From: Trochalopteron elliotii
Lineage: Eukaryota > Chordata > Aves > Passeriformes > Leiothrichidae
Length of the DNA: 64,000 bases
Direction of reading: 5' to 3'
Assembly (NCBI GenBank): GCA_024734555.1
Contig: JANPWX010000613.1
Coordinates: 785,918-849,917 of the forward strand
The notes beneath the pieces were generated by a model. The model saw only the letters and a list, made by a program, of their open reading frames with translations, made no database searches and was not told the DNA's origin. A program made the translations under genes and the position numbers. Each line of letters opens with the position of its first letter. Within the stretch, counting starts at the first letter, position 1. Shown piece by piece: positions 20,554 to 34,865 of the stretch.

Positions 20554-22868
20554 TAGCAGAGAGTTGTTTGCTTGGGGCTTTCAAACAAAGTAAGAAATTC
20601 AAATGCAATAAAATAAGTCTCTCAACAGAAATTCAAACAATTTTAAAATACTCTAAACAGAACCTTTCAGAATTTATTTAATACATTTTACTAGAGGAAT
20701 AATTAGAGCTAACATTTTATAAGCCCTCTTAGAATCAGCATGCCTCATCTTTCTGTGCTTGTACTTTGGATCCTGAACAAAAAGGATGCTGTCACTCAGC
20801 CTGACCTGGAGGGTAACAGGAGACTTCAGGACCCTCATTGAACAAGGGAAAAATAAACCACCCAACACAACACAGATGGCACATTACAACCGCCCGGATT
20901 TAATTCTCAGCAGACCAGCCCTGGTAATCTACTGCATGTCGGCAGCATCGTGCCCCTCTCCCATCTCTTCCTATCATACAGCTTTCCTATTTAAATGAGG
21001 GCAAAAATAGTAGCTCACCATCTGCTGAAAGCAAATCATTTATGTCAAATTGAAGACTGGGCTTATAAAATGACCTGACTAAATGGAGCAGTAAATGCAT
21101 TACAACCAAAGGGAGCTGAGAGTTCCCTCTCCGTATCCTCAAAAATCCTCCTGGATGCTACATGGAATTCCTTACATGGAATTCATGGGCTTTGCTCATT
21201 GGTGAAGTGCTGAAATTTAAATGAAAGCATGTACTTGTCACTGGGGCCTTGTCTACACCAATGGGTTTGGAAAAGCTGCCCATGTGGGACCTGTCTGGAA
21301 AACACACTTGAACTTGGAGCAGTTGGAGCCAGAAGAGAGACATGGAGAAGGCACACACACCAGACTGCCAGCAAAATCAAGCTGCTCACAGACTATTCCT
21401 CCTCCCATTGCAACACAGTAGTTGACAAAGAAGACTAAGAAAAGCATCTGTTTAATAAAAGTGCTATTTCCTATCAGAGCAAGCAGTAACTCCTGGGGTT
21501 CCCTTCCCCTCTGCAGCAGAGGCCAGAGCAGAAACAACATGATTTAGTCTCAAACACACAGTGTCTGACAGGGCTGCTTCTGCAGAAACAAGCCTCCAAA
21601 CCCTCCTGGAGGACACAGGGGCTCAGCCTGGCAGGCAGTAGTCACTCCAAAATCCTCCTTAGCTGAAAGAGCCGTATCTGCCCAACCCGGCGGAGGGAGG
21701 GAGGGATCCATCCATGCCCATCCCCACCCTACGAGCAGCTCAGGCCCTGCGTGGGCCTGCAGATAACATCCTGAGGCTGCTCCCTCCACCAACCTCCCAC
21801 AGAAACGTGGAGCACGGGTACCCAGCAGGCACCAGAAATCTGTGCAAAGAAAAGCAGCGGGAACAGTGCTTACAACAGCAGCATGAGCGAGCCACTCCAT
21901 CACAGGGAGGCAATGGCAAGGACAGACTCTGTCCCAGCAGGTCACTCCATCACAGCCACTCCTGACTCCGCACCAAAGGAATACCCACGGTGGCTATGAC
22001 AGCTCAGCAGAGATGACAATACCACCACTGAATGTGAGGATGGCTCTTCCTGCAACAGCATTCCACTTGTTAAAGCAACAGTTCAACAGAAATAAGCAAT
22101 AGCTCTCCATCAGATGAACAGGAGGATTTTTTCCATGAATTATTCATAAGGTGTTTTTTTTTCCTGCCTGAACACAGATGTGTTTACTTACACTATGCCT
22201 CATTTACACTCAAGGTTTAACATAACAGGGCTCATATTCTTCCCTTACAGTTTCCCAAGAATGGGAGTAAAGCACTTTTCACTTTTGTTGCTCTCCTTTT
22301 GGTTGCTTCCAAACCAAAGCTATAATTAGAAGCCCAGAGGGCCCTGCACGCTCCTTTGATAAAGAGCTGCCTGCTAGATAAACACCATCCCTGCACACAC
22401 AATACATACACACACAGAAGCCCCTGCCAGGATGAACCAAGAGCCAGAAGAATGTTTGATGCTAAAACCTCTTAACAGGCTCCATCACTGACTGCCCCAG
22501 TTCACACACATGGACTATTCCTCCCCTGCGTGCCAGGGACATCGCACTTAAGTGCTTCATTTGTTACTTCACGGCTGTAATGCAATTTGCATTCACCCAA
22601 CTGCCTCAGATACATCTGCCGCACCCTGGTACAACGCCCCAAATTCATTAAAAATAACCATAATCATGCAGTTATTCTGATGTTATTAGCACACAAGAAG
22701 TGCATAACGTTTGAACTATCTGAGGGAACCACTTACGGGAAGGACTGGGAGAACAAGCGGTAGGCTCATTCTCGACCGAGCCCTCATGAAAGCTGGCTGA
22801 AAAAGCTGGATGAAAGCATCCTCAACCCTGGCTTTCAGCTGGGCTTACTGCTTCAAAATTGCCATCAA

Positions 22869-23282
22869 ATATCACAGAATCCTAGAATGGTTTGGGTGGG
22901 AAGGGATCTGAAAGCTTATCTTCTTACACCTCCTGCCACAGGGGTGCAGTTTCCACTACCCGAGAATGTTCCGAGCCCTGTCCAACCTGGTCTTGGACAC
23001 GTCCAGGGACAGGGCAGCCACAGCTTCTCTGGACACCCTGTGCCAGGACCTCCCCACCCTCCCAGGGAAGAATTTCTCCTCACTATCCCACCTAATCCTG
23101 CTCTCTGTCAGTTTGAGGTCATTCCCCTTTGTTCTCTCACTATCTGCCTGTGTAAAAAAGCCACTCTCCCTCCTTTTTATAATCCCCTTTAGGCACTCCA
23201 AAGGAAGGAGCTCTAAGGTCTCTCTGGAGCTTTCTCTTCTCAAGGCTGAATACCCACAACTCCTTCAACTTGTCAAGGACAT
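22869..23282 (-). mobile_element. CR1 LINE 3' fragment, about 410 bp
   Basis: Plus-strand text runs from ATATCACAGAATCCTAGAAT through CCCAGGGAAGAATTTCTCCT and CTGTCAGTTTGAGGTCATTC to CTTCAACTTGTCAAGGACAT. One of the longest copies in the window. Confidence 0.93.
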
Positions 23283-24398
23283 TTAAGTTAGTACTATACT
23301 ACCCTAAGCTGATTTCAAGATCTTTTCTCCTGACAGCAATACTCCAAACATATTTAATGCGGAGGAAACATCATTCTCCCCGGCAAGGGCCTGCAATGAG
23401 GGAAACTCCCAGGACACGGTGCCTAACCCAGTGTGCCTAGGTCTGCCCAGGGGCACAGCAATGTGGTTTTGTGCTGTTTTAATGAGTTTTAAGAAGTTGT
23501 ACCAGTTGCCAGGCTGAGTTGATTTACCTGGTTTTCTCTCACATGCTCACTGCCATCATGGAGCAGAGAAACAAGGGCTGCAAGGTAACTAAGATTACCT
23601 TTACAGTAATTATCAGCCTGAACACTGCACTTTTAAAGATTAATGACCCTTACCTAGGAGTGCAGGAAGGCACTGGCCAGTTGAAGATTATCTACTAAAT
23701 TCAGTGATACTGGGAGACCTCAAGTCTTTGTTTTCCAGCCAAGCCCCAGTCACTTACACCTGCAGAACAACACAGGGGATGAAGAAGCTGAAGATCTCCT
23801 CAGCATCCATCAGCATGGAATGAACCACAGACACAGATGCTGGCTCTGGAGACACAACTGGGACAGCACAAGCTCCAAGGAGCCCAAAGGAATGAATCAG
23901 AGAGCAGGGGGGTTGTGAAGCCGAGTTTCATTGGGTGGGTACAAACATCACAGGTATCAGCACACAGCAGCCTCTGCTGCTCCTGAGCTGGGGGGGAAGG
24001 CTTTGTTTCAGAAAGGCCCACCCCTTTCTGAAGTCTCCTCTTCTTTCAGGGCTCACCATCCCATGCAACGGCACAGAGAAGGGGAAGAAATCCATTCCCA
24101 TCACAAACCTCGAGATGTAAACTCCCAGTATCACCAAAAGAACCCAACCTTCAACAACTTGAAAACTCACAAGACCAGGCAGCTTGGTTTTAGAGCCCAC
24201 TAAAAGCTAATTGAGCTCCCCCATGAAAAGCAGCAGAGCCCACTCCATGCTGGTTGCAGCCCCCCAAGGCACATAGCACCGGGGAATGCAAACTGGGATG
24301 CTGCTGACCTTGCCTCAAGAATGGAAACAGCAAAGCATCTTCTGTGGGCACTGTGAAAAGCAGGGAGGTGAGCAGACACCTTCTCCAGAAAGCTCCTC

Positions 24399-24417
24399 TT
24401 TTTTTTTTTTTTTTTTT
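24399..24417. repeat. Poly-T run (19 T)
   Basis: An uninterrupted run followed within a few bases by AAAAAATATT, so a short fold-back is possible. Within the inferred EPB41 intron 1. Confidence 0.95.
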
Positions 24418-27400
24418 CCAAAAAATATTGCAGGTGATGGTTAAACTCTGCACCAGTACCAGAAAAAAAACCCATGGGGACGATCCTACCACACATCTGC
24501 ATGCTCCTGTCTATGCCCAAGGAGAGCAGGCAAACATCCAAAACCTGGAGATAACCGTGTTCCCAACAGGCCTGGTCCACAGGCAACAGGCAGAAAACCA
24601 GTCACTCAGCTGTTCCCCCAAACACTCAGACCCAGGAGTCAGAAGCTGTTTGTAAAACCTCAAGGTACTGGCTCTGTTTGATTGGGATAAACTCTAGTGC
24701 CACCAGGGCCCCAGAAGAATGTTGCCCCAATGAATGCAGCACCAGAAGAACACTGCATGTCCCAGGAACATGATCGGACACTTCACACCACCTCCATAGG
24801 GATGGTTTTCTTCCCAGCTTTCCTGCTCATGATGCTCAGTGACCACAAAATCACCCTGGACCCTGGGGTGGCTCCACAAGCCAAGTAGCAAAGGAGAAGA
24901 TGGTTCCTGGAAAATCACAGCATGTTTTGCGACACCCATGCAGAGCATGTTCTCCAGAATCCCTCCAGGGATCTTGCACCACAGGGTAGGCAACACCCAC
25001 ACGGAGTAAAAAAAGCAATGGGCTATCAGTGCTTGGATTAATGAGACATCCTCTTTGGCATTCCCCATCCCACTACAAAGTCATTCTCCTCTTAGCAAGG
25101 TGAGGGAGAAGCCCTCAGTGAGCACAGCTTCCTAATATTTCCATTGCACAATGTTCTTTGTCCTCTGTTTGCACAATTTGGCCTGTCTTGTGCATGCAAA
25201 AAGCACCTCAAGGATGCCTGGAGGTTCTGCCCTGTGTCCTCACACACATTACTCTTCTACAAACCAAGATCCCACAGCACCATCCAGAACAGCCAAAGAG
25301 TTGGGGATGGGTACCGAGATGGTGGGAGACAGCAGGACACCAAACTAACATGGGGTGACACAACTGTCAACTTCCCAAGGCTGCACCCAGCATGGCTGGC
25401 AGGACAAAAGCCCTCCCATCCCCACCAGGAACAGAAGGGGAACGTGAAGCAGCAATTCAATACCATCATGTGCAGTCAGCAGTCAGTTATGGGCATGCAG
25501 CAGAGCAGCTAAGTCCTGTCACCTCCCAGAGCTGCTCCTTTCGTGAGCCAACGGACTGCACAACCACTCCCACCCCGCCAAGACTTGGCCTCCAGCTGTT
25601 TCCACCAGTCTATTTTTTCCACCCAGCAGTGAAATCAGGCAGCTTTAGTTTTTAATCCCCTTAATTAGGGGTGTGCAGCAGTCTTCATTCCTTAATTACA
25701 TCCATTGACACATCTGACGCAACACATTTACAAACAACCATTTTCACTGAAGATGGCTTTGAATCAAAATTGCTGTCAAATTCCCACACTGGCTGTGTAG
25801 TGTCACCGACAGGGAGAAGACACAACATGGTGTTCTGGATGCTTTAACAAGACACACAGCTTGGAAATGTTCTTTTCATTAAGTAATCACCTGTTTCTTT
25901 GGCAGGATTCAGGAGACTCCAGAGCAAAGAAACCACTGGCAGTCTGATGCTTCAGAATGGGAGCACAGCTCCCAGAAGTTTACAGCAAAAAAGTGACCAT
26001 TTCAGGTAATCCTCTCAATACTGACCCGGGATGGAGGGATGGCATTTCAGTGCCTATCCTGATGATTTTGGCCCATCACCATACAGTAGCTCAGATAAAG
26101 GCAGACAGTGGGGATGCTCCATTTCATCTGCTCAGCTGCCAGGAATCCCTTTGATCCTCTGGGAGTGCAAACTCCCAGTGAGCACTTTATCACCCCCATT
26201 TCTGCTGCAGAATGAAAATAATGACGCTGACACCTTCTGCCTGCCCACAGAGCTATGGCAGCATTATCCCACAGGGAGCCTGTGCTCAGTCCTGCTTTGA
26301 ATTACTGCCCCAGATCCCATCTTGATGCACTAATGGCTCACCAGGGCACAGCAGCTGAGCTCCAGCCAGCAGCCTGGCCTATAAGCAGCAGGAAATAGTG
26401 AACAGGATATTAAACACCATCATGGGGGGAAGGGAAAGGACTGATTTAAAGACTGGGATGGAAGATAAGATGGTATTGTGAGGGTTTTTTCACCACTGGA
26501 GACCCAAGTAAGGATCCATGCTGGTTCCTGCAGCACCCTCTGCTCAGGGTCCCTGCAATTATTTACACGGAGGAAATGTACACAAACATTGCTTTCTTCA
26601 GACTACAGAAAGGAAAAGGAAGTTGTGTTCACCCTCAACACAGAAAGGAGTGGTCAGAAATACACTTTGCACCCACATTCAGGGGCTGTTTGCTCATATT
26701 TTTGGTTGCCGCCCTCCTTTCTCCGCTGGATGGGTTGGTGTGGGAGGCTGTCATGGGTTGTGGTTTCACTGAACAAATACCAACACGGCCACATTCCACC
26801 AGCTCTCAAGAGGTATTTTCTACCTCTTCAACACCCACCTTTGCCACCCAGCACACCATAGCAGGGTTAGTGCTGAGTATCACATGGGTGCTCCTGGATG
26901 GCCCTCGTGTTTCTGAACAAAACACCGCAGCACCTTCCCATCCAGCCACACTTAATCCTGCTGATCCAAAAACTGCTCCACTCAGGAGCTCCATGGACAA
27001 CAAGCACTAAAAGGATCTCTCCTACCACCCTGTCTGGCGGCACCAGACCTGCTCTTTCTTATATCATCCCTACTCTTTCCTCCACCACTCCCTGATTCCC
27101 TCCAACCTCCTCCCCACTTCTAGGGGCTGCCCAGGACCCTCTTCACCACCAACTTACACTTTCCTCCCCAGTCCTCTCCCTTTTACCCTGCATTACATGC
27201 CACACTGGGAGAAGTTTAACGTCCCTGAAGGTATTAAAGGGAGCTTGGGAATGAAGTCAGGTGGGCATGTGCGCTGGGAAAACTGGGGCAGAACTTGGAA
27301 ACTGCAAACCAGCTTTCTCCACTCTCACTGGTGCCAATGCAACCTGCCATGGCACAGCCAGGACACTGCTGGCCACTAACCAGCTAGAAGACAACAATAA

Positions 27401-30400
27401 ACAGCATCCAACTGTTTTAACATTGCAGTATTTTTAAATAAACGAAGAGCCAATAAAGACAAAATATTTTCTTTAGTAGGGATAAAGCATATGCAGAAAA
27501 CAGTTGGTGATTTAAATTTCTCCCTATTAAAATAAATTGTACATGAGGCTAGTGGTGCTCTCTGGATAAGCTACTGGCCTTACATACACAATTTAGCATC
27601 CCATTGATACTTACTTTATGAGTTAGGTCTCAAAATAATCCTTATTCTACTCAAAGTGTCTGCTTGTGTGTATACACGCAAACCCCCAACAATATAATGG
27701 TGGTAGGAACAACCACATGTTCCTGTGGAGAAGCTTTGCTTATTTTTCCCTTTTTTATATTTAATCCTAGTTGTGCAATTGCTTCATGCACAGCTGAAAC
27801 CACACTGAGCCCAAGACTGCTTCATCCAGCTGAAAGCTACACAGACTCACAAGGACTCAGTGTAGCTCAAGTATTTATCAAGTATCAAAAGCAACAGCAA
27901 GTTAAGAATAAACCATATTATTCTCAGTATTTTTGACCCAAAAATCAACTGGTCTTGTCCGCTACTGAGGACTAAATGGAGAGCCCCAGTTAAAATTATG
28001 CTGCTAAAGGGCTGGGAGTCCCACATTCACAATTCCAGACAAATGAGCCACTCTTTTCACCATGCTGCTGACAGCAGGAGCCACACAACAATATTGCTGA
28101 AATCCACATTCATGCAGCACAAGGGAATAAAATGCCACACAAATCCTCTTTTCTGCAGGCTCTGGTGATATCATTGTTCAGGCTAAAACTGCCATAAGAA
28201 GACCCTTCAAACGAGGCCAGGGTGAAAGAGTGGAGAGTGCAAAAAGCATCGATGAGCTCACTCAGGTGCCCCAGCCAAGCTGCTCCTGCCAAACCCACTC
28301 TTTGGTCCTCCAATAAATATATTCTTAAATCACCTCCTTTGCATCTCTTTCAGGTTCTATTTCTATACGCACAATCTGAAGGTAAATAGCCACCTAATGT
28401 TCCTCCCTAAGATGAAAATAATGAACATACAAACGAGGTCTGAGCAGGTTGAGCTAGCTGGGAGGCACCTCCTCGCCAGTGTAAGCTGAGCAGGGCGATA
28501 TGGAAAATAACAGTAGAGAAATGGGAGCCCTGGCAGTGGCAAGAAGTGTAGTTTAAGAGCAAAAAGCAAAAACAAGACAGAAACAAATGCAATGAGCTGG
28601 TCTCTAGCTAGGACACCAGTGCACAGCCTGAGCTCATTCCAGCTTCCCAGCTAAACAAGCTGCAAAAATTCTTTAGAAAATAACTACAACTCCACAACAC
28701 TGACGCTTCATTTTCTTATTCCTAAGCATAGGAGATGTTTAAAAAGTATCTGCCTTACCAGGCTGTGTCCCCTGTTCAGCATCCAGGGAAGGAGAAGACA
28801 ACCTGCCCTGCTCCACTCCACAGGCTTCGGTTCGCTGCCTTGGCTTTGAAGCGCCTGCGTTGAGCACGGACCTCACTGGCGTCACTGCCATGTGGATTTC
28901 CTGTTTCCCAGGCGTTTTACCTGCTGACATTATGACTGCAAGCATATTTGTTTTACTAAACCGTGCTCCTACTCTTAAGCTACCATCCAATTACTGCTCC
29001 CAATTACTCGGTGCTCAAGAGCCAACATTAATTACAGAGTACCCTGCGAACAAGGCTGCTGTCTGCTGAACTGCACAGAGCTGGAGCATCCAGGACCAGT
29101 CTTTCCTCTGGGAGAAGAAACAGAGATTCCTCTCTCAGTGGTGGATTAACAGTCCTGAGCATAAAGGGCAGGTTTGGTGAAACAGACGATGAGCATCACA
29201 GCCTCAACACCCAGATTTCAGCAATCCTTTGTATTCCCCAAGTATTCACAGCAACAAATACCCGTTTTTCCTGTTAGGGGATTCAACAAAACACAAGCAC
29301 CAGCTCAAGCCTGAGGATGTTAACCCAGAAATCTCCGGGATTAAGGGCACACACCAGAAACAGGAGCCAGTGCTGTATGAGTTTTAAGCCCCTTTGCCAA
29401 AGCACTCAAAACCAGGTGGATGAAGACCCCAAACTCTATGGGAGAAATGCCTGAATACCGTGGCTCTTCAAGCACAGGTCACTTTATACCAAGAACCGAG
29501 CTGTTCAGGCATTAACAACAGATCTGTAAGGTTAAGACCCAAAACAACTCCCTGTGCAGAGCGCAGGGACACAGGAGTACAGCATGGGCCTTCAGGAAGG
29601 GCACAGAATGTCCATCTGCCTTCACACAGTGGCCTCTGCAGACAGCAGCATAACAAGCTATTTTGCAACTCACATTGCTTAGATTTAATAATCCCCCTAG
29701 TCCAAGACATCCTTCTGTTGGATTGGAGAAAGATCCTGTAAACTCTGGCCTCTTTTTTTCCTTTCTACAAATAGATCTCTATTGCACAATGCACTGATGC
29801 AGTGCCACTTGCATGAAACAGCTATATGCCAAAACGAAACAGCACTTCACCATGATTTTCTAATTATTTTTAATTGAATATTAGATTTTTTTTTTCTCAA
29901 AAATGTGTTTCTCTTTGCTTGGTGCAGTGCACTTTCAAAGCGTTTCACCAACAGCACTGAAGAACTCAGTATTGACAACAGCAGGGAAGATCAGTGCTAG
30001 ACTTCTAAATACAAGAGGAAAAATAAAAAGGTGAATAACTCTTCCCTGTGCTTCACTTCTGCTCCCAGACCTTGCCAAATACAGCTTTTGAGAAAAATTC
30101 ATCTTGTAGCACTGGGGAGGGAACACCATGGTGGCTTGAACTGCTCATACCAGGGACATGCCTGCATGGGGACACAGGGAACACGTCCCACATCTGGGAC
30201 AGTGTTGGTTGAATACTGTGGAGCAGCAGAACATGCTTCTATAACTCACAACATATTTCATATTAAGAGCAGCAATTTAATCAATTAGTGGTCACCCAGC
30301 AAGCTGCTACTTTACAGAAGTTCATTTTAAGCAGCAAAACCAACCTGCAGCACGGTTTAAAATAAGAAGGTGCCATACAAGCATACAAATGCTCGTGCCA

Positions 30401-33112
30401 TTGGGAAATCAGGAATGGCTGCATAGGCTTCTGCTGCAGGTTGCTTATACCAGACACTTCATTAGTACCAGAAGGGTAGGTCTCAGATTTCAAATGAAAC
30501 ACACACATCCTCATTTACAATGATTCAACCAAAAAAAGCCAGTCCTCCAACTAAAATTCAAGTGTCACATCCATTTTTCTCCACAGTAAATGCAGACCAC
30601 ATATATGATCACCACAAAAGCCAAAAGAGACAGTGCTCAGTACCACACTGGCTAATTACTTGTGTGACAAATTATCAACTTAAAAATCAAATATCTGCAC
30701 TGCTCCAAGCAATTTTTTTTTCCAATTCGCACTTTTTTCCAATCTGCATTTTTTAAAAAATATAATTAACTGCTTGGAGCACCAAAGACACTTCTTTTAA
30801 ACACAGTAACAAATTTCAAGCCTATTTCCCAAAGCACTATCAAAGAGCTCACCACTGCCAGTACCAAGAGGTCTGGATATTTTCATGTCCGGGAATCAAT
30901 TCTTAATTTTAAGTTTTCACAAAGCCTGTTTTCCTGTTTTCAAGAAACTTGCCCCATCCCAAGCTTTAATGACTCATCCCCAGACATCTCTGACTTGCAG
31001 CACCTGAACTGACTACACCCATGAAATACTTTGTGACTAGGCAAAACCACAGTCCATGGGTGGGAAAGCAGGGCAAGGAGATTAACTCAGAAAAACAGAC
31101 AAAAACTGCATGTTCCCCAGTCTCTGCTTCTTCTGGACATGTGGAACTGAGCAACTGCTGGGCTTGGCTGACATAGGGATGTTGAGATGATGCTCAATCT
31201 TGTGAGGTGCAGCCAGCTGCGTGTCTGCCCTGTTTTCCTAAATCCCAAGTGCTTTTGTTCCAATAGCAAAGCTCTGACAATGCTTTACAACAGAGAGGCT
31301 TGTGCTTTTCTCTCTCCACTTGTTTTTTGTTTTAAAGAAATGTCTCAAAATATTTTCTCAGGGAGTGTTTCTGCTGAAGGGAATTGGGGAAAAACACAAG
31401 CAGGTGCTTGAGGCAGACAGAAATCACCCACTCACAAACCTCCTGTTTGAGAGGTGTATAGCTGCATCTCCAGTTGATATTCTCTCCCCCCAGTCCAGAA
31501 AATTTATAACAACAAGTGTTTTAGTAAAAACCCGAATGTTCTTCACCAGTCCTACAGTGTTTTTCTAGTGGTAAAACTGAAGTGCTATGAAAGTTACAAT
31601 TTAATCAAACCTCAGTTTCAGTATAATTCATCACTCCTTGGTTTTCTGCCACAGTCAGAAGTTTCAGAAGGTTAACCTGTTTCCAAAACAAGCAGAATCT
31701 ATCAACAAATTTTCAGCTGATTTTGTAGTTAATACATCAAAAGGGCAGAGCTCTTTGTTTCCTTACATTTGTGTTTTCAAAGGCCAGGCAGGGTGTGGTA
31801 CCTCTGCACAGCAAAACCATCTTTTTGTATCTGCTCCCACTACAGGAGTGATTTACAACTGTTTGTGCAGAGAAACCATGAGAAATGGTTAATGTACAAC
31901 CACTTCCCCCAGCAGCATCAGCCCAGCAGAGCCAACCCTGTAACCATGTTAGCTCCTCACTGAGACACCAATGAGCTCTGTGCACACCTTCCAACCTCCT
32001 GAACCTGTGTGTGATGGAGCTGCTGGCACAGGGCACTGGCACCTCTCCTTCACCTGTGTCTGCAGAGAACCTTATCACTGGCACAGATGTAGCTGTGCAT
32101 CTACCTCAAAAAAGGAGAAAAAAGTTTAATTCCACTGTATTTGCATATGCTGTGTATAATATAATGTATTCTCATTCCCAGATTGCCAGCCTTTGCTGTG
32201 ATTAGCACTGTGCAAATCAAACCCACCAGTGCAATAATCAAGCAATGCTCATGCTGTAGAGTCCAGCTCAATTATAAAAAGAAATAAACCTGCAAGAAAA
32301 GCATCACAGTGAAGTACCAAATTTCTCTGTAATTGCAACCCTCCTTGCTTTGTAAATTCATCCCTCATGTCCATTATCTACTCCCATTCCTGCCTCCAGA
32401 GGCATGCAGGCAAGTAACACTAATAGATTCAGTTTCCCCAAGCGCTCCCTCTCAATTCATCACACAATAGGGACTCTTTTTTTAATAAACCACATATTTG
32501 CAAAAGGAATATCACCATACATCATCATCAGGGTAGATGAAGAGAGTCAATCATCATTTTTAAAAAAGCCAAGAGCAGAACCTGCAAAATATGAAGCCAC
32601 TAACACTGTCCATGCCACTGCTGGTTTCCCCACCAGCAGCTGATGGGTGTTTGCAGGTGGGAGGAAGAGCACCTGAACCAAGAAGAGGAATGTTTTCTGT
32701 ATTGGTGCCCCAAAACTGAGGGGATGGGAGATACCAGCTGCTCAAAGCATCTTGCTTCAGAACAAAACAAAAAAACTTGCTTCAGTGTGTAAACAGAGGA
32801 AAAAAGGTAATTTTTTGAGATGAACATGCTTGGACACCATGAGTCCCTTGGGTCCTTGTTATCAAGGGGATGAAGCATCCCAAACCTCACTGCAGAGATG
32901 GGCAGGAATGGTGTTCTGCACCAGGATGGGCACAACAGCTGCTCTGACCTCATCAACCAACCCCAGCTTTATTCCACCATTTCCTGGAGAGGAAAAGGAA
33001 AGAGCAAAGATAGGTGGGAGCAAACAAACTGATACTGTCACCCATAAACAAAGGAATTGTTTTTTGAAAGCAGCATCTAGGTCGACCTGATGGAAATAAC
33101 AGAAGCAGCAGT

Positions 33113-33137
33113 TACAACAACAACAACAACAACAAAA
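33113..33137. repeat. (AAC)n microsatellite
   Basis: About eight ACA/AAC units, in the inferred EPB41 intron 1. Confidence 0.95.
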
Positions 33138-34634
33138 CCCCCTCCAGAAGTCTGAAGAAACTATGGCACTCACTACAAGCAGTATCAGAGGAATTCAGCA
33201 TGTGGCCATTTTCCCCCACTATCACCAGCATACCCTTCCCAGGTTGATGCAGTTGCTCACACTACAGATAAACTCCCTTCTCCAGGGCCATCTGACAATA
33301 CTAAATTTTTCAGAAAGCCCTGAAGAATGAAGCCAGCTCATCTGTGTGAGTCAGCAAACTCACACGTCTGCAAGACCCCTTTTCCATTGAACACCCGGGG
33401 GGGGGGCTGGCTGCACATAAAAATCCATGGAAAAGCATTAGTAATGTATCCTACATTCTTCCCCTTCCAAAACAGTTTCTTCTTTTAGTTGTTCCCCCTC
33501 TTTGAGAAAGTGTGGGGGTCCTTAAACCCTTTTGACGAGAAATACATATAAACAGCTGAAAATTCACATTTTCTCTGCACCTGAACTCTTCTCCAGGCTC
33601 CAAAAGCTTCCAGCTTTTCCGTGATGAAAGTTATTCCTACAGCTGGACCAGGCAGTCCACAGTGAGTTTATCATGTTGCTGCTTCATGTGTGTATTCACC
33701 AAGACTCTCATGAGCTTCTCACCACACACACTCAACTTTCAAGTCGGCAGTTGGAGATAAAAAAGCAGCGATATCAGCATCAGCCTCCAGCACCAATCCC
33801 AGGAGGAATGGAGGGACATGGGAGCAGTGCTGGTACTTCCCAGGAAGAGGGATGGAGGGACACCAGGGAAGCGCCTGATACTCATCCCACCTGGTTTCTC
33901 CCTGCCCAAATTGTAATACATGCTACTAAGGGTCCTAAAAATGTTGTTTTCTTGCATGGAATGTGACCCCTTCCTTCTACGAGCTATAGGGGTCTGCCTT
34001 CTGTTGTGTCAGGCTTACATGACAAATGGCCTTTTTACTGCCTCAATACACTTACACACACTCATGCAGGAGAAAGAGGGATGCTGGTTAGGTGACTTCT
34101 TTTGACTTCAGACCAACAACCACCCCCACAATTTAAACACACAATTTCCATCTTGCCTGTCAATTGACTGCCAACCAACAGAGTTGAAAAACTGGTATTT
34201 AGGCCAGAAAACTTTGGCCTAATGCAGGATTTCAAGACTTTTCAGACCAAATGAGCAGCTGAGTTTTCATGGTACATGAAGGACAGGAGGACTCCCTTGT
34301 ACCAGGAGGATGACAGCTCGCCACTGCTCTCCTCCAAGGGGCTGCATCTCTGGAGGGTCCCATTGGCTTGTGTCTGATGTACATGTGAAGGTGACACTGC
34401 CAGGGTATGTGTCTTTGCCAACAGGACTAAAATACTATGCACACACAGAATCCAGTATTTAAAGGACAGACTAGCAGTTTTTGTTTGGGGATTTAAGTGA
34501 GTTTTTTGTCAGTCTGCAAAACATCACCCTGAGCTTCCTCTGCACTGACTAAAATTTGCATTTTCCCACAAAGCCCCAGGGCATCCTGCTCTCCTCTGAC
34601 CCTCATATTAAGAGGGGAAATCAGTGATATATAT

Positions 34635-34865
34635 TTAGGTGAGATACAAGGAAAAGCTTCTTCCTCCAGAGGGTGGTCGGGCACTGACCAGACTCCCCAG
34701 GGAATGGTCAGAGCCCCGAGGCTGCCAGAGCTTCAGGAGCCTTTGGACAATGGACAACCCTCTCAAGGATGCACAGGGTAGGATTGTTGGGGTATCCTGT
34801 GCAGGGCCAGGAGCTGGACTTGATGATCCTTGTGGGTTCCTTCCAACTCAGGAGATTCTATGACA
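34635..34865 (+). mobile_element. CR1-family LINE 3' fragment
   Basis: AGCTTCTTCCTCCAGAGGGT, AGCTGGACTTGATGATCCTT and CTTCCAACTCAGGAGATTCT match the 3' end of a CR1 subfamily different from the CCATGGCAGGG type elsewhere in the window. Confidence 0.88.

Noticed and set aside
22887..23286. Several plus-strand frames of about 100 codons
   Set aside because: They are translations of the antisense CR1 fragment there. The same applies to the frames at 3789-4037, 47557-48100, 51461-51778 and 62033-62355.
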